Positions 50,045-61,226 of a DNA stretch of 64,000 bases are shown piece after piece. The notes under the pieces are model-generated. The model saw only the letters and a list, made by a program, of their open reading frames with translations. It made no database searches and was not told where the DNA came from. Within the stretch, counting starts at the first letter, position 1. The number at the start of each line of letters is the position of its first letter. The translations under genes and the position numbers were made by a program. The stretch comes from Roseobacter sp. Lineage in GTDB: Bacteria; Pseudomonadota; Alphaproteobacteria; Rhodobacterales; Rhodobacteraceae. The DNA lies in assembly GCA_002731875.1 (NCBI GenBank), contig PCCY01000021.1:522048-586047 (forward strand), given 5' to 3'.

Positions 50045-50167
50045 GCGGATTGACGAAACGTCGACTTCTGACTATGTGTTTCAGCGCACCCCGTTCGGGG
50101 AGGCATCATTCTGTCCATTTAATTGATACGACCGCCCTTAACACGGGACCGGAATAGGATATTGTCC

Positions 50168-51439
50168 ATGACAACCGAAACGCTAAACCTTGCTGATCTG
50201 AAGGCGCAGACACCCAAGAATCTTCTTGCGATGGCTGAAGAGCTTGAGATTGAAAACGCGTCGACGATGCGTAAAGGCGAGATGATGTTCCAGATTCTGC
50301 GCGAGCGCGCTGATGAAGGTTGGGAAATCTCCGGCGACGGCGTTTTGGAAGTTCTACAAGACGGCTTTGGCTTCTTGCGGTCCCCCGAAGCAAACTATCT
50401 TCCCGGTCCCGACGACATCTACATGTCTCCCGAGATGATCCGCCAACATTCGCTGCGTACCGGGGATACGATTGAAGGTCTCATCAAGGCACCTGACGAC
50501 ACCGAACGTTATTTTGCCTTAACCGAAGTGACCAAAATCAACTTTGAGGCCCCCGAAGAGGCGCGGCACAAGGTGGCATTTGAAAACTTGACGCCGCTCT
50601 ATCCCGATGAACGGCTCACGATGGAAGTCGAGGACCCGACAGTAAAAGACAGGTCGGCGCGTATTATTGATCTGGTTTCACCAATCGGCAAGGGACAGCG
50701 TTGTCTGATTGTCGCACCGCCACGAACCGGTAAAACTGTTCTGCTCCAGAATATCGCAAACTCGATCGAAAAAAATCACCCTGAGTGTTATCTTATCGTG
50801 CTTCTCATCGATGAACGCCCGGAAGAAGTTACCGATATGCAGCGGAGCGTTAAGGGCGAAGTGGTATCATCGACATTTGATGAGCCCGCCACCCGCCACG
50901 TGGCAGTTTCCGAAATGGTAATTGAAAAGGCCAAACGCTTGGTCGAACACAAACGAGATGTGGTGATCTTACTTGATTCGATTACGCGTTTAGGGCGCGC
51001 CTTCAACACCGTAGTACCTTCGTCAGGTAAAGTATTGACCGGCGGTGTTGACGCGAACGCCCTGCAACGGCCTAAACGCTTCTTTGGCGCTGCGCGAAAC
51101 ATCGAAGAAGGTGGATCACTGACAATTATTGCGACCGCGTTGATTGATACCGGCAGTCGCATGGATGAAGTCATCTTTGAAGAATTCAAAGGTACCGGTA
51201 ACTCGGAAATCGTGTTGGATCGCAAGATTGCCGACAAACGCGTCTTCCCTGCGATAGATATCCTTAAATCCGGTACGCGTAAGGAAGATTTGCTTGTAGA
51301 TAAACTGGACCTTCAGAAAACCTTTGTCCTGCGTCGTATTTTGAACCCCATGGGGACAACTGATGCTATCGAATTCTTGATCGGCAAGCTGAAACAGACT
51401 AAAACCAATTCTGACTTCTTCGATTCAATGAATACATAA
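50168..51439 (+). CDS. rho: Transcription termination factor Rho
   Basis: [44 protein letters not shown]...[24 protein letters not shown]. Confidence 0.98.
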   Translation: MTTETLNLADLKAQTPKNLLAMAEELEIENASTMRKGEMMFQILRERADEGWEISGDGVLEVLQDGFGFLRSPEANYLPGPDDIYMSPEMIRQHSLRTGDTIEGLIKAPDDTERYFALTEVTKINFEAPEEARHKVAFENLTPLYPDERLTMEVEDPTVKDRSARIIDLVSPIGKGQRCLIVAPPRTGKTVLLQNIANSIEKNHPECYLIVLLIDERPEEVTDMQRSVKGEVVSSTFDEPATRHVAVSEMVIEKAKRLVEHKRDVVILLDSITRLGRAFNTVVPSSGKVLTGGVDANALQRPKRFFGAARNIEEGGSLTIIATALIDTGSRMDEVIFEEFKGTGNSEIVLDRKIADKRVFPAIDILKSGTRKEDLLVDKLDLQKTFVLRRILNPMGTTDAIEFLIGKLKQTKTNSDFFDSMNT

Positions 51440-51469
51440 ATATTCATTTAAAACAGTTGGTTAGATGAT

Positions 51470-52756
51470 ATGGACACCATTTTTGCCCAAGCGACAGCGC
51501 AAGGGCGCGCCGGGGTTTGCATCGTCCGTATTTCTGGTCCGCAAGCTTTTGAAATAGCTGAAAAAGTCGCTTATCCGTGTCCCGTAGCGCGCCAAGCTGT
51601 TATGCGTGCGATAAAAGACCCAACCGGTTCCGTTATTGATCACGCACTGGTGCTGGTGTTTGACGGACCGAATAGTTTTACGGGTGAAGACACCGTGGAA
51701 CTTCATCTTCACGGCAGTATCGCTGTGGTACGTGCAGTATTAGGGGTGCTATCGACATTCCCCCAAACCAGGATGGCTGAACCGGGGGAGTTCACGCGGC
51801 GCGCCATGGAAAATGGTAAGCTGGATTTAACGCAGGTAGAAGGCTTGGCTGATCTACTCGAGGCGGAGACCGAGGCACAGCGCAAGCAAGCGTTGCGCGT
51901 ATTATCCGGGCACCTAGGACAACGCGTCGAAATCTGGCGAGAAAAGCTCATTCGTGCCGCGGCGCTTCTTGAGGTTACCATCGATTTCGCTGATGAAGAC
52001 GTTCCGGTTGATGTTTCTGCTGAAGTATCGTCGCTGTTGGATGATGTAGGTGACGAGCTTGTCAGAGAGATCGAAGGTACACATACCGCCGAACGTATCC
52101 GGACCGGGTTTGAAGTCGCTATAGTTGGCCGGCCTAACACCGGAAAGTCCACGCTATTGAATGCTCTTGCCGGCCGTGACGCTGCTATTACGTCCGCGGT
52201 CGCCGGAACCACCCGGGATGTTATCGAGGTCCGGATGGATCTGGGTGGGCTCCCGGTAACACTGTTGGATACCGCGGGACTAAGGGAAAGCTCCGACGAA
52301 GTTGAAGCAATTGGCATTGAGCGCGCTGTGTCCCGTGCCGCTCAGGCCGATTTAAGGGTTTTCTTGATCGAATCTGATGAAGATTTACCGATTACACCTC
52401 AAGCTGATGATCTTTGCTTGTTGCCAAAAGCAGATTTACGGACCTCCTCGGAAGGTGCAATATCCGGGGTGTCTGGGCAGGGGGTATCGGAGCTGATATT
52501 ACAAATCCAAACGGTATTGAACAAGCGCAGCTTAGCGGCCGGGTTGGCAACTCATGAACGGCACCGGGTAGCGTTGCAAAAAGCCGCTGACGGTTTGGTT
52601 TCGACAAAGTTGGTTCTGGATCGCGGGCCGGATCAGTATGATATAGCTTCGGAAGAACTTCGACATGCGATTCGCTCTCTGGAGGCCCTTGTTGGCAGAA
52701 TCGACGTGGAAAACCTGTTGGATGTAATTTTTTCCAGCTTTTGTTTGGGTAAATAA
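51470..52756 (+). CDS. mnmE: tRNA uridine-5-carboxymethylaminomethyl(34) synthesis GTPase MnmE
   Basis: [57 protein letters not shown]-terminal CLGK. Confidence 0.97.
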   Translation: MDTIFAQATAQGRAGVCIVRISGPQAFEIAEKVAYPCPVARQAVMRAIKDPTGSVIDHALVLVFDGPNSFTGEDTVELHLHGSIAVVRAVLGVLSTFPQTRMAEPGEFTRRAMENGKLDLTQVEGLADLLEAETEAQRKQALRVLSGHLGQRVEIWREKLIRAAALLEVTIDFADEDVPVDVSAEVSSLLDDVGDELVREIEGTHTAERIRTGFEVAIVGRPNTGKSTLLNALAGRDAAITSAVAGTTRDVIEVRMDLGGLPVTLLDTAGLRESSDEVEAIGIERAVSRAAQADLRVFLIESDEDLPITPQADDLCLLPKADLRTSSEGAISGVSGQGVSELILQIQTVLNKRSLAAGLATHERHRVALQKAADGLVSTKLVLDRGPDQYDIASEELRHAIRSLEALVGRIDVENLLDVIFSSFCLGK

Positions 52757-52761
52757 ATGGA

Positions 52762-54633
52762 GTGTTTCACGTGAAACATTTTGATGTCATCGTTATCGGC
52801 GGCGGACATGCCGGATCTGAAGCAGCCCACGCCGCAGCGCGGATGGGTGCACGTACTGCGCTGGTGACGATGTCAAAATCCGGGATCGGTGTGATGTCGT
52901 GCAACCCGGCTATCGGTGGATTGGGGAAAGGCCATCTGGTTCGTGAAATCGACGCGATGGATGGGGTTATGGGACGCGTTGCTGACAAGGCGGGTATCCA
53001 GTTTCGGCTGTTGAACCGCAGAAAAGGCCCAGCGGTACAGGGTCCTCGGGCGCAAGCAGATCGTAAAATTTACCAAACCGAAATGCTGAAAGAGATTGAG
53101 CAACAACCCAATCTTGAGATAGTTGAAGGTGAGGTCGTCGACTTTGTTGTAGAAGATCGCCACGTCACCGGGGTTGTTCTTACCAACGGGGAAGGCTTGG
53201 CGGGTAACGCCATAGTGCTCACCACCGGGACATTTTTGCGCGGTGTTATCCATATTGGCGATATCTCACGATCCGGTGGCCGAATGGGGGACAAGGCGTC
53301 AGTAAAACTGGCCGAGCGGATCGACTCATTTAACCTTCCGTTAGGCCGCCTAAAGACTGGTACGCCTCCGCGTCTTGATGGCCGGACCATCGACTGGGAT
53401 CTTCTCGAGTCTCAGCCCGGCGATGACGAGCCCACGCTTTTCTCATTTCTCTCGAAGGGCACGTCGACTCCTCAAGTTACTTGCGGCATCACCCACACCA
53501 ATGCAGAAACCCATCAGATCATCCGAGAAAACCTTTCGCGTTCAGCCATGTATGGCGGTAAAATTGAAGGCATCGGCCCGCGATATTGTCCGTCCATAGA
53601 AGATAAAGTGGTTCGGTTCGCTGATAAGGAATCACACCAGGTATTTCTTGAGCCCGAAGGACTGGATGATCATACGGTTTATCCTAACGGGATTTCCACA
53701 TCGCTTCCTGCAGATGTACAGCTGGCCTATGTACGGTCGATGATCGGGCTAAGCAACGTCGAGATTATCCAACCTGGGTATGCGATAGAATATGATTACA
53801 TCGATCCGCGGGCTTTGGACCTCACTCTCAAGGTTAAATCACTTGGGGGTTTATTTCTTGCTGGCCAGATAAATGGAACGACGGGATATGAAGAAGCTGC
53901 TGCCCAGGGACTGGTCGCCGGTCTAAACGCCGCGCTTCTGGCGTTGGGAAGAGAACCGGTTATATTTACCAGGTCGCAGAGCTACATCGGGGTGATGATT
54001 GATGATCTGACGACCCGCGGGGTGTCTGAGCCTTATCGAATGTTTACATCGCGGGCGGAATTCCGGCTATCGCTTCGGGCGGATAATGCTGACCAGCGTC
54101 TTACGCCTCTCGCTATGTCATTAGGATGCATTTCCTCTGAACGTGCTGAAAGTTATTTGAATAAGGCAGACCGTTTGATTGATGCGATGGCGCGCCTCAA
54201 AGGCACCCGTTATTCGCCACGGCTGATCGAAAAAGCAGGAATCAAGGTTAGTCAAGATGGCGCGAAGCGAACTGCTTATGAGCTACTGTCATTTCCTGAT
54301 GTCAAGTTTGAACAAGTGCTCACGTTGGATGCTAGTTTGGAAAATGTTGACGCGGACGTGAGACGCCAGGTAGAGCGTGACGCACTTTATGCTAACTATA
54401 TCGAGCGTCAGCAGCGTGACATTGACTTGTTGCGCAAAGACGAGGCCCACCAGATTCCAGTGGAATTCGACTATGCTTCAGTTGAGGGCTTATCAAATGA
54501 GCTCAGTTCGAAGTTGCAAAGGTCTTTGCCTGAAAATCTTGCGCAGGCTGCGCGCATTGACGGTATGACCCCCTCAGCCCTGACTTTACTTCTTTCGCAT
54601 TTAAAACGCGGTACAAAAAAGAGAATAGCGTGA
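52762..54633 (+). CDS. mnmG: tRNA uridine-5-carboxymethylaminomethyl(34) synthesis enzyme MnmG (GTG start 52762, or 52771)
   Basis: [36 protein letters not shown]; whole-length MnmG pattern. Confidence 0.97.
   Translation: MFHVKHFDVIVIGGGHAGSEAAHAAARMGARTALVTMSKSGIGVMSCNPAIGGLGKGHLVREIDAMDGVMGRVADKAGIQFRLLNRRKGPAVQGPRAQADRKIYQTEMLKEIEQQPNLEIVEGEVVDFVVEDRHVTGVVLTNGEGLAGNAIVLTTGTFLRGVIHIGDISRSGGRMGDKASVKLAERIDSFNLPLGRLKTGTPPRLDGRTIDWDLLESQPGDDEPTLFSFLSKGTSTPQVTCGITHTNAETHQIIRENLSRSAMYGGKIEGIGPRYCPSIEDKVVRFADKESHQVFLEPEGLDDHTVYPNGISTSLPADVQLAYVRSMIGLSNVEIIQPGYAIEYDYIDPRALDLTLKVKSLGGLFLAGQINGTTGYEEAAAQGLVAGLNAALLALGREPVIFTRSQSYIGVMIDDLTTRGVSEPYRMFTSRAEFRLSLRADNADQRLTPLAMSLGCISSERAESYLNKADRLIDAMARLKGTRYSPRLIEKAGIKVSQDGAKRTAYELLSFPDVKFEQVLTLDASLENVDADVRRQVERDALYANYIERQQRDIDLLRKDEAHQIPVEFDYASVEGLSNELSSKLQRSLPENLAQAARIDGMTPSALTLLLSHLKRGTKKRIA
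52763..52778. promoter_or_regulatory. parS: parS site 1 (ParB-binding palindrome) at the 5' end of mnmG
   Basis: TGTTTCACGTGAAACA, perfect 16-bp palindrome; parAB encoded about 2.5 kb downstream. Confidence 0.92.
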
Positions 54634-55238
54634 CGCGAAGTTTTGACGAAAATGTTTCACGTGAAACATTGGACCAGTTCACTTTATTCGCAAGCATTGT
54701 GGAAAAGTGGACGCCAAAGATAAACCTGATTTCCAAAGCCAGCGTTCCCAATATATGGCAGCGCCATATTGAGGACTCGATGCAGCTGTATTCGCTTGCA
54801 CCCGCGGTTGACAGCTGGGTCGATTTGGGAAGTGGAGGCGGGTTCCCGGCTATTGTCGTAGCACTGTTGGCAAATCAGGATGGGCGGAATACCAAGTTTA
54901 CCTTGGTGGAAAGTGATCAACGAAAATGCGCTTTCCTGCGTACCGCTATCAGGGAGCTAGACCTCAAGGCCGATGTGTTAAATGACCGTATCGAAAACAT
55001 TGCTCCACTTGAGGCAGATGTGGTTTCTGCCAGGGCTCTTGCAGACCTCTCAACGTTGATTGGCCTTGCGCGTCGTCATTTAAGATCCGATGGGATCGCG
55101 ATTTTTCCTAAAGGAAGAAACTGGAAAGCCGAAGATACCAAGGCGAGACTGAGCTGGAAATACGTGAACGAAGCCATCCCGAGCAGAACTGACTCATCGG
55201 CGGCGATTTTGAAGATCAAGGAGATCAAGCATGTCTGA
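54630..55238 (+). CDS. rsmG: 16S rRNA (guanine(527)-N(7))-methyltransferase RsmG
   Basis: [31 protein letters not shown]...[16 protein letters not shown]; overlaps mnmG stop (GTGA). Confidence 0.96.
   Translation: MTRSFDENVSRETLDQFTLFASIVEKWTPKINLISKASVPNIWQRHIEDSMQLYSLAPAVDSWVDLGSGGGFPAIVVALLANQDGRNTKFTLVESDQRKCAFLRTAIRELDLKADVLNDRIENIAPLEADVVSARALADLSTLIGLARRHLRSDGIAIFPKGRNWKAEDTKARLSWKYVNEAIPSRTDSSAAILKIKEIKHV
54653..54668. promoter_or_regulatory. parS: parS site 2 (ParB-binding palindrome) inside rsmG
   Basis: TGTTTCACGTGAAACA, identical to the site at 52763; encodes NVSRET in rsmG. Confidence 0.92.
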
Positions 55239-56031
55239 TCTATCACGGCCGAGCGGCCCAAAGATTATCGCGATTGCTAATCAGAAAGGTGGCGTCGGAA
55301 AAACGACGACGACGATAAATTTGGCTGCCGCACTGGTAGAGGAAGGCAAACGTGTCCTGGTCATTGATTTGGATCCGCAGGGAAATGCGTCGACTGGTCT
55401 AGGTATCGATATCGATAATCGCGACTTTACAACATACGAGCTTCTTCTCGAGGACATCGCGCTCGACCAAGTTATTTTGACGACAGCGACCGAAGGTCTG
55501 CATATCGTTCCGGCAACCGTCGATCTGAGTTCTGCCGATTTGGAGTTAATCTCGAACGAAAAAAGAAGCTTTCTACTTCATGATGCGCTGCGGCAGACTT
55601 CAATGGATGATTTCAGGTTTGACTATATCCTAATAGACTGCCCGCCGTCGCTGAACCTGTTGACGGTGAATGCGATGATCGCTGCGCATTCAATACTGGT
55701 ACCGCTTCAAAGCGAATTTTTCGCGCTTGAAGGCTTATCCCAACTGATGCTGACGATCAGAGAGGTTCGCCAAAGCGGTAATAAGGATCTGAGGATAGAA
55801 GGCGTTCTATTAACAATGTACGATCAACGAAATAATTTGTCACAGCAGGTCGAACATGATGCAAGAACCAACTTGGGTGAATTGGTGTACAAAACCGTTA
55901 TCCCAAGGAATGTTCGAGTGAGCGAGGCCCCGAGCTTTTCGATGCCGGTACTAAGCTATGACAGCGGGTCGAAAGGCGCGAAGGCTTATCGAGACCTTGC
56001 AAGAGAGATTCTGACAAACGGCGTTATATAA
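55231..56031 (+). CDS. parA: Chromosome partitioning protein ParA
   Basis: KIIAIANQKGGVGKTTTTINLAAALVEEGKRVLVIDLDPQGNASTGLGI. Confidence 0.97.
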   Translation: MSDLSRPSGPKIIAIANQKGGVGKTTTTINLAAALVEEGKRVLVIDLDPQGNASTGLGIDIDNRDFTTYELLLEDIALDQVILTTATEGLHIVPATVDLSSADLELISNEKRSFLLHDALRQTSMDDFRFDYILIDCPPSLNLLTVNAMIAAHSILVPLQSEFFALEGLSQLMLTIREVRQSGNKDLRIEGVLLTMYDQRNNLSQQVEHDARTNLGELVYKTVIPRNVRVSEAPSFSMPVLSYDSGSKGAKAYRDLAREILTNGVI

Positions 56032-56046
56032 ATCCAGGGGGAAGCA

Positions 56047-56934
56047 ATGGCAGAAAGAGACAAGCGGCGCGGATTAGGACGCGGGTTATCGGCTTTGATG
56101 GCGGATGTGACGGAAACTCAAAGCGTAGCAGAGCAGGGTGCTGCTGAACATTTTATACCGATCGAAAAAATATCTCCTAATCCGGAGCAGCCGCGCAAGC
56201 GGTTCGACCCGGAAGACTTGCAGGATTTAGCAAACTCGATCCGCGAGAAAGGCGTCATCCAGCCGCTTATCGTTCGGGGGCGTGAGGACGGTACTTTTGA
56301 AATCGTCGCGGGGGAGCGTCGCTGGCGCGCGTCGCAGATGGCTCAGCTGCACGAACTGCCGGTTATCATCCGGGAGTTTACTGACGTTGAAGTCCTTGAA
56401 GTGGCGATTATCGAGAACATCCAACGTGCGGATCTGAACTCTATCGAAGAGGCTGCGGGTTATCGACAGCTTATGGACAGGTTCGGTCATACCCAAGAAA
56501 AGATGGCTGAAGCCTTGGGCAAAAGCCGCAGTCACATAGCCAACCTGCTGAGGTTGCTCAATCTACCAGACGACGTTCTTGAGATGGTGCGCGTTGGGGA
56601 TCTTTCTGCGGGGCATGCACGAACACTTGTGCCAGCTGCGAACCCGTCAAAGCTTGCCAAGCAGATAATTGCGGGCGGCTTGTCGGTTCGCGCCACAGAG
56701 GCGTTGGTGAAGAAAGAGCAAAGTGGCGACGCATCCACAAGTCCGAAAAGATCTTTGCCGAAGGATGCCGAGAAAGATGCTGATACGCGCGCGTTAGAAG
56801 GTGACCTGTCAGCCAATTTGGGTATCAAGGTAACATTAAACCACAAGCCGGGGCAGGAATCGGGGCAAATGGTGCTGCACTATAATACGATGGATGAACT
56901 GGATGAAATATGCCGGCTTCTGTCGGTGAGTTAA
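56047..56934 (+). CDS. parB: Chromosome partitioning protein ParB
   Basis: RRGLGRGLSALMAD...IEKISPNPEQPRKRFDPEDLQDLANSI...GERRWRASQMA. Confidence 0.97.
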   Translation: MAERDKRRGLGRGLSALMADVTETQSVAEQGAAEHFIPIEKISPNPEQPRKRFDPEDLQDLANSIREKGVIQPLIVRGREDGTFEIVAGERRWRASQMAQLHELPVIIREFTDVEVLEVAIIENIQRADLNSIEEAAGYRQLMDRFGHTQEKMAEALGKSRSHIANLLRLLNLPDDVLEMVRVGDLSAGHARTLVPAANPSKLAKQIIAGGLSVRATEALVKKEQSGDASTSPKRSLPKDAEKDADTRALEGDLSANLGIKVTLNHKPGQESGQMVLHYNTMDELDEICRLLSVS

Positions 56935-58088
56935 TCTGTAAGAAGTTCAGCAAGTATAGCGTTTAGCACCATAAATCCCTTGGCAGTGACTTGTAAATTT
57001 GCACTCTCGCAAGAAATCATCCCGATATCTTCCATCTGGGTGATTTTTTTTGTGCTAAGACTGCGCCCTGCCAGCGATTCATATCTTTTCAGGTCAATGC
57101 CCTCTTTAAGCCTCAGCCCCATCATCAAGAATTCGCTTGCTTGATCATCGCTAGATAGGATTTCGCGAGGTTTTTCGGTCAATCCTGCGTGGGATGCTTC
57201 GAGCCAGCGTTGCGGATTGCTATAGCATTCTGTCGCCTGGCGTTGTCTGTTTAAAGTAAGTCGCCCGTGCGCGCCCGGTCCGATGCCTAAGTAATCACCG
57301 TAACGCCAATAGATCAGGTTATGCCGCGATTGCGCCCCGTCGCGTGCGTGATTTGAAACTTCATAGGAAGACATTCCAAACTGATCGCATATTTCCTGGG
57401 TCACAGCATACATGTCTGCACTCAGGTCATCATCAGGCAAGCCACGAAGTTTGCCGATGCTGTATCGGTCACCAAACGCGGTGCCCTGTTCAATTGTCAG
57501 TTGGTAAAGCGATATATGATCTATGGCGAGCGATAGTGCCTGTTTCAGCTCGAGCCGCCAATCGGAAAGTGATTGATTTTGCCGACCGTAGATGAGGTCG
57601 AAGCTGACTCTATCAAACGCTGTTCTTGCTATTTCAAAAGCGGTCAGTGCTTCTGACGTATTATGGATGCGCCCCAAGCGTTTCAGGTCGGGATCGTTTA
57701 ACGCTTGAATTCCCATTGAAATACGATTGATGCCGGCTTGGTTAAATCCGTTAAATCTGCCTGCTTCGACAGATCCCGGATTGGCTTCAAGCGTGATTTC
57801 CAAATCGTTGGCGGTAGGCCACAGTTTTCGTATGGCATCTATAACATCGGCTACAATTTCAGGGTCCATCAGGCTTGGCGTACCCCCGCCGAAAAACACT
57901 GCGTTCAAAACCCGGCCTTTTGTCTCGGCCGCGCCGCGCTCTAATTCTCTTAGGTACGCATCTCGCCAGGCATGTTGATCGATGTTGCGACTGACGTGGC
58001 TGTTAAAGTCGCAATAGGGGCATTTCGCCTCGCAAAATGGCCAGTGAATATAAAGACCAAAACCGCCATTTTGCCAATCATCAGTCAA
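56931..58088 (-). CDS. hemW: Radical SAM heme chaperone HemW
   Basis: [21 protein letters not shown]...[10 protein letters not shown]...SMGIQALND. Confidence 0.95.
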   Translation of the reverse strand: MTDDWQNGGFGLYIHWPFCEAKCPYCDFNSHVSRNIDQHAWRDAYLRELERGAAETKGRVLNAVFFGGGTPSLMDPEIVADVIDAIRKLWPTANDLEITLEANPGSVEAGRFNGFNQAGINRISMGIQALNDPDLKRLGRIHNTSEALTAFEIARTAFDRVSFDLIYGRQNQSLSDWRLELKQALSLAIDHISLYQLTIEQGTAFGDRYSIGKLRGLPDDDLSADMYAVTQEICDQFGMSSYEVSNHARDGAQSRHNLIYWRYGDYLGIGPGAHGRLTLNRQRQATECYSNPQRWLEASHAGLTEKPREILSSDDQASEFLMMGLRLKEGIDLKRYESLAGRSLSTKKITQMEDIGMISCESANLQVTAKGFMVLNAILAELLTD

Positions 58089-58692
58089 AGCAGGCGGCGG
58101 TCAGTTTGGCGAAGGCATTCGCACGGTGGCTGATCCTGTTCTTTTCATCTGGGTTCATTTCACCAAATGTCTTTTCATATCCGTCTGGCTGGAACATCGG
58201 GTCATACCCATGGCCGATGTCGCCGCGGATTGGCCAGACCAGGGTGCCGTTGACGTCGCCCTCGAATATTTCTTCGTGACCATCGGGCCAGGCCAGAACC
58301 AACGTTGCGCGAAACCTACCACGTCTGGGGTAGGGCGCGTTTCTCTGTTCAAGCAGGTTATGGGTTTTTGTCATCGCCAGAACGAAGTCCCGACCATTTT
58401 CGGTTTCCGCCCAGTCGGCTGTATATACGCCAGGTGCACCATCAAGCGCTTCGACCTCTATACCCGAATCATCGGCAAGCGCTGGCAGGCCGGTTGCCTT
58501 TACCGCTGCATGTGCCTTGATCCGGGCGTTCCCGACAAATGTGGTTTCGGTTTCGTCCGGTTCAACCAGTTTCAATTCAGCTGCACCCACAACGCGCACC
58601 CCGAAAGGCGCAAAAAGATTGCGCATTTCGTCTAGCTTTCCGGCATTGTGGGTAGCGATCAGTATTTTTTCGCCGGTAAATTTTCTGGTCAT
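58081..58692 (-). CDS. rdgB: XTP/dITP diphosphatase
   Basis: [23 protein letters not shown]...[25 protein letters not shown]. Confidence 0.95.
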   Translation of the reverse strand: MTRKFTGEKILIATHNAGKLDEMRNLFAPFGVRVVGAAELKLVEPDETETTFVGNARIKAHAAVKATGLPALADDSGIEVEALDGAPGVYTADWAETENGRDFVLAMTKTHNLLEQRNAPYPRRGRFRATLVLAWPDGHEEIFEGDVNGTLVWPIRGDIGHGYDPMFQPDGYEKTFGEMNPDEKNRISHRANAFAKLTAACFD

Positions 58693-59402
58693 GTTGTTAC
58701 AGCTTTCTGGATTTCGACCAGTTCTGAGATGCCTTTTTCAGCCAGATCCATCAGGTTGTTCATCTGATCACGAGAATAGGTCGAGCCCTCCGCGCTCATC
58801 TGGACTTCAATAAGCTTACCGCTGCCGGTCATGATAAAGTTACCATCGACGCCGGCCTCTGAATCCTCGGGATAGTCTAGATCAAGCAAGGGTTGACCCG
58901 CGTAGATACCGCAGCTTATCGCCGCGACAGGGTCGACCAACGGGTCGCTTGTGACGACGCCAGACTTTATAAGTTTGTTCACCGCAAGGTGCAATGCGAT
59001 CCAACCACCGGTAATTGATGCACAGCGCGTACCGCCATCGGCTTGCAATACATCACAGTCTACCGTGATCTGCCTTTCGCCCAATGCGCTACGATCAACG
59101 CCGGCCCGCAGGGCGCGGCCAATCAGGCGTTGTATTTCAATGGTGCGGCCGCCTTGTTTCCCCATCGCCGACTCGCGGCGCATGCGGGTATTGGTGGCGC
59201 GGGGAAGCATGCCGTATTCGGCGGTCACCCATCCCAAGCCTGACCCTTTGATAAAGGGCGGTACGCGGTCTTCAATGGTGGCGGTACATAGAACATGCGT
59301 ATCCCCCACCTTGATCAATGCCGAGCCTTCAGCATGTTTGGTGAAGCCCGTTTCAACGGACACAGCACGCATTTCATCAAGTTTCCGGCCGGAGGGGCGC
59401 AT
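58689..59402 (-). CDS. rph: Ribonuclease PH
   Basis: [50 protein letters not shown]. Confidence 0.97.
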   Translation of the reverse strand: MRPSGRKLDEMRAVSVETGFTKHAEGSALIKVGDTHVLCTATIEDRVPPFIKGSGLGWVTAEYGMLPRATNTRMRRESAMGKQGGRTIEIQRLIGRALRAGVDRSALGERQITVDCDVLQADGGTRCASITGGWIALHLAVNKLIKSGVVTSDPLVDPVAAISCGIYAGQPLLDLDYPEDSEAGVDGNFIMTGSGKLIEVQMSAEGSTYSRDQMNNLMDLAEKGISELVEIQKAVTT

Positions 59403-59501
59403 AAGATCATCCTTTGTTATGTATGTTGGGGATAACTCTGCACCCTATTACGATGCAAGCCCGATTGACGTTTGCTGCGCATGCGCCATAATTCGGATAC
59501 A

Positions 59502-60566
59502 ATGAAAAAATCATCTACAGTTCTGGACGATATGAATGATCGGTCGCGCGAAGTGTTCCGGCGCGTGGTCGAAGGGTATCTGGCAAATGGCGACCCGGTT
59601 GGGTCGCGCACCTTGACCCGAGATTTCAGTGAGAAAGTCAGCGCGGCGACAATTCGCAATGTAATGCAAGACCTGGAATATATGGGACTGCTAGGGAGCC
59701 CTCATATCAGCGCGGGCCGGATACCTACGCAACTTGGCCTTCGCATGTTTGTCGACGGGATGATCGAAATAGGCGACCCCACCGAAGTTGACCGCGAAAA
59801 GATCGACGCCACGATGGGTGACGCCGGTGCCGACGTCAGTGGCATACTTGACCGGGTAGGCTCTGCACTGTCAGGCGTCACGCAGGGGGCGTCATTGGTG
59901 TTAACCCCGAAGCATGAAGCCCCGATAAAGCACATCGAATTTGTATCTTTGTCGCAGGATCGCGCATTGGTTGTATTGGTATTTTCGGATGGGCATGTCG
60001 AAAACCGGCTGTTCAGCCCGCCACCGGGCCAGACCCCAAGCAGTATGCGCGAAGCGGCGAATTTCCTGAACGCGTTGGTAGAAGGTAAAACCATCTCGGA
60101 ACTTCAGCGTACCATCGCGCAGGAAATTAACCAGCGACGGCAAGAGATCGATATTTTGGCGCAACAGCTGGTCGAGAGCGGTTTGGCGCTTTGGCAAGGT
60201 GACGGTGAGGGACCGGAAAGGTTGATCGTCCGGGGGCGGTCCAATCTGATCAACGCCGAAGGCGAGGCCGAGAACGTCGAACTGATCAGGCAGCTGTTTG
60301 ACGACCTTGAACGTAAGCGGGACATCGCTGAATTTCTTGAATTGGCCGATGCCGGCGACGGCGTGCGCATTTTTATTGGTTCTGAGAACAAACTTTTTTC
60401 ACTTTCGGGTTCCTCTCTGGTGGTTTCCCCTTATATGAACGCTGATCGTAAGGTTATCGGGGCAGTCGGTGTGATTGGTCCGACACGCCTTAATTATGGA
60501 CGTATCGTGCCGATTGTGAATTACACGGCGCAGCTGGTTGGAAAATTGATTTCGAACCGCAGCTAG
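59502..60566 (+). CDS. hrcA: Heat-inducible transcriptional repressor HrcA
   Basis: MNDRSREVFRRVVEGYLANGDPVGSRTLTRDF...SAATIRNVMQDLEYMGLLGSPHISAGRIPTQ; start could also be 59532. Confidence 0.95.
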   Translation: MKKSSTVLDDMNDRSREVFRRVVEGYLANGDPVGSRTLTRDFSEKVSAATIRNVMQDLEYMGLLGSPHISAGRIPTQLGLRMFVDGMIEIGDPTEVDREKIDATMGDAGADVSGILDRVGSALSGVTQGASLVLTPKHEAPIKHIEFVSLSQDRALVVLVFSDGHVENRLFSPPPGQTPSSMREAANFLNALVEGKTISELQRTIAQEINQRRQEIDILAQQLVESGLALWQGDGEGPERLIVRGRSNLINAEGEAENVELIRQLFDDLERKRDIAEFLELADAGDGVRIFIGSENKLFSLSGSSLVVSPYMNADRKVIGAVGVIGPTRLNYGRIVPIVNYTAQLVGKLISNRS

Positions 60567-60575
60567 AGGTGAACT

Positions 60576-61139
60576 ATGGCAGAGCCAAGAGAGAATGAAT
60601 TTTTGGATGACATCGACGACGCGGAAGCGGAAGCGTATGCGGAAGAAATGGCCGAGATCGACGACGAAGCTTTGGAGCTTGATGAGTTGCGCGCCGAGCG
60701 TGATCAGCTGAAAGACCGGTTCATGCGCGCGTTGGCAGATGCCGAAAATGCGCGCAAGCGATCGGACAAGGATCGTCGCGAGGCGGAGAATTACGGCGGA
60801 TCAAAACTCGCACGGGATATGTTGTCGGTTTATGACAACATGAAACGTGCCGTTGAGGCGGCAACGGAAGAACAACGCACGATATCCGGGCCGCTTCTTG
60901 AGGGAATCGAACTGACGATGCGCGAGCTTTTGAACGTATTCAAAAAGCACGGGATGGAAGTAATTGCGCCTGAAGTCGGCGACAAGTTTGACCCCCAGCA
61001 ACATCAGGCGATGTTCGAAGCGCCCGTACCTGGTACAAAAGCAGGGGAGATCATTCAGGTCGCTGCCGAGGGTTTCATGTTACACGATCGTTTATTGCGC
61101 CCGGCGCAAGTAGGTGTTTCATCAATGCCCGCCGAGTGA
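60576..61139 (+). CDS. grpE: Nucleotide exchange factor GrpE
   Basis: RDQLKDRFMRALADAENARKRSDKDRREAENYGGSKLARDMLSVYDNMKRA. Confidence 0.96.
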   Translation: MAEPRENEFLDDIDDAEAEAYAEEMAEIDDEALELDELRAERDQLKDRFMRALADAENARKRSDKDRREAENYGGSKLARDMLSVYDNMKRAVEAATEEQRTISGPLLEGIELTMRELLNVFKKHGMEVIAPEVGDKFDPQQHQAMFEAPVPGTKAGEIIQVAAEGFMLHDRLLRPAQVGVSSMPAE

Positions 61140-61199
61140 GGCGATTTGACTTGGGGCGAGGACCCTTCGGGGAGGATTTAAGCCCATTTGGAATGCAGG

Positions 61200-61226
61200 G
61201 AGGCGGTCAATTTTTGGCCGCCTCTT
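61200..61226 (+). terminator. Stem-loop between grpE and mutS (overlaps the mutS 3' end)
   Basis: GAGGCGG-N11-CCGCCTC followed by TTT. Confidence 0.55.

Noticed and set aside
57719-57735. TTAA repeats in hemW (gttaaatccgttaaat)
   Set aside because: The spacer is 5 nt and the site is inside a coding region, so it does not match the CtrA consensus.
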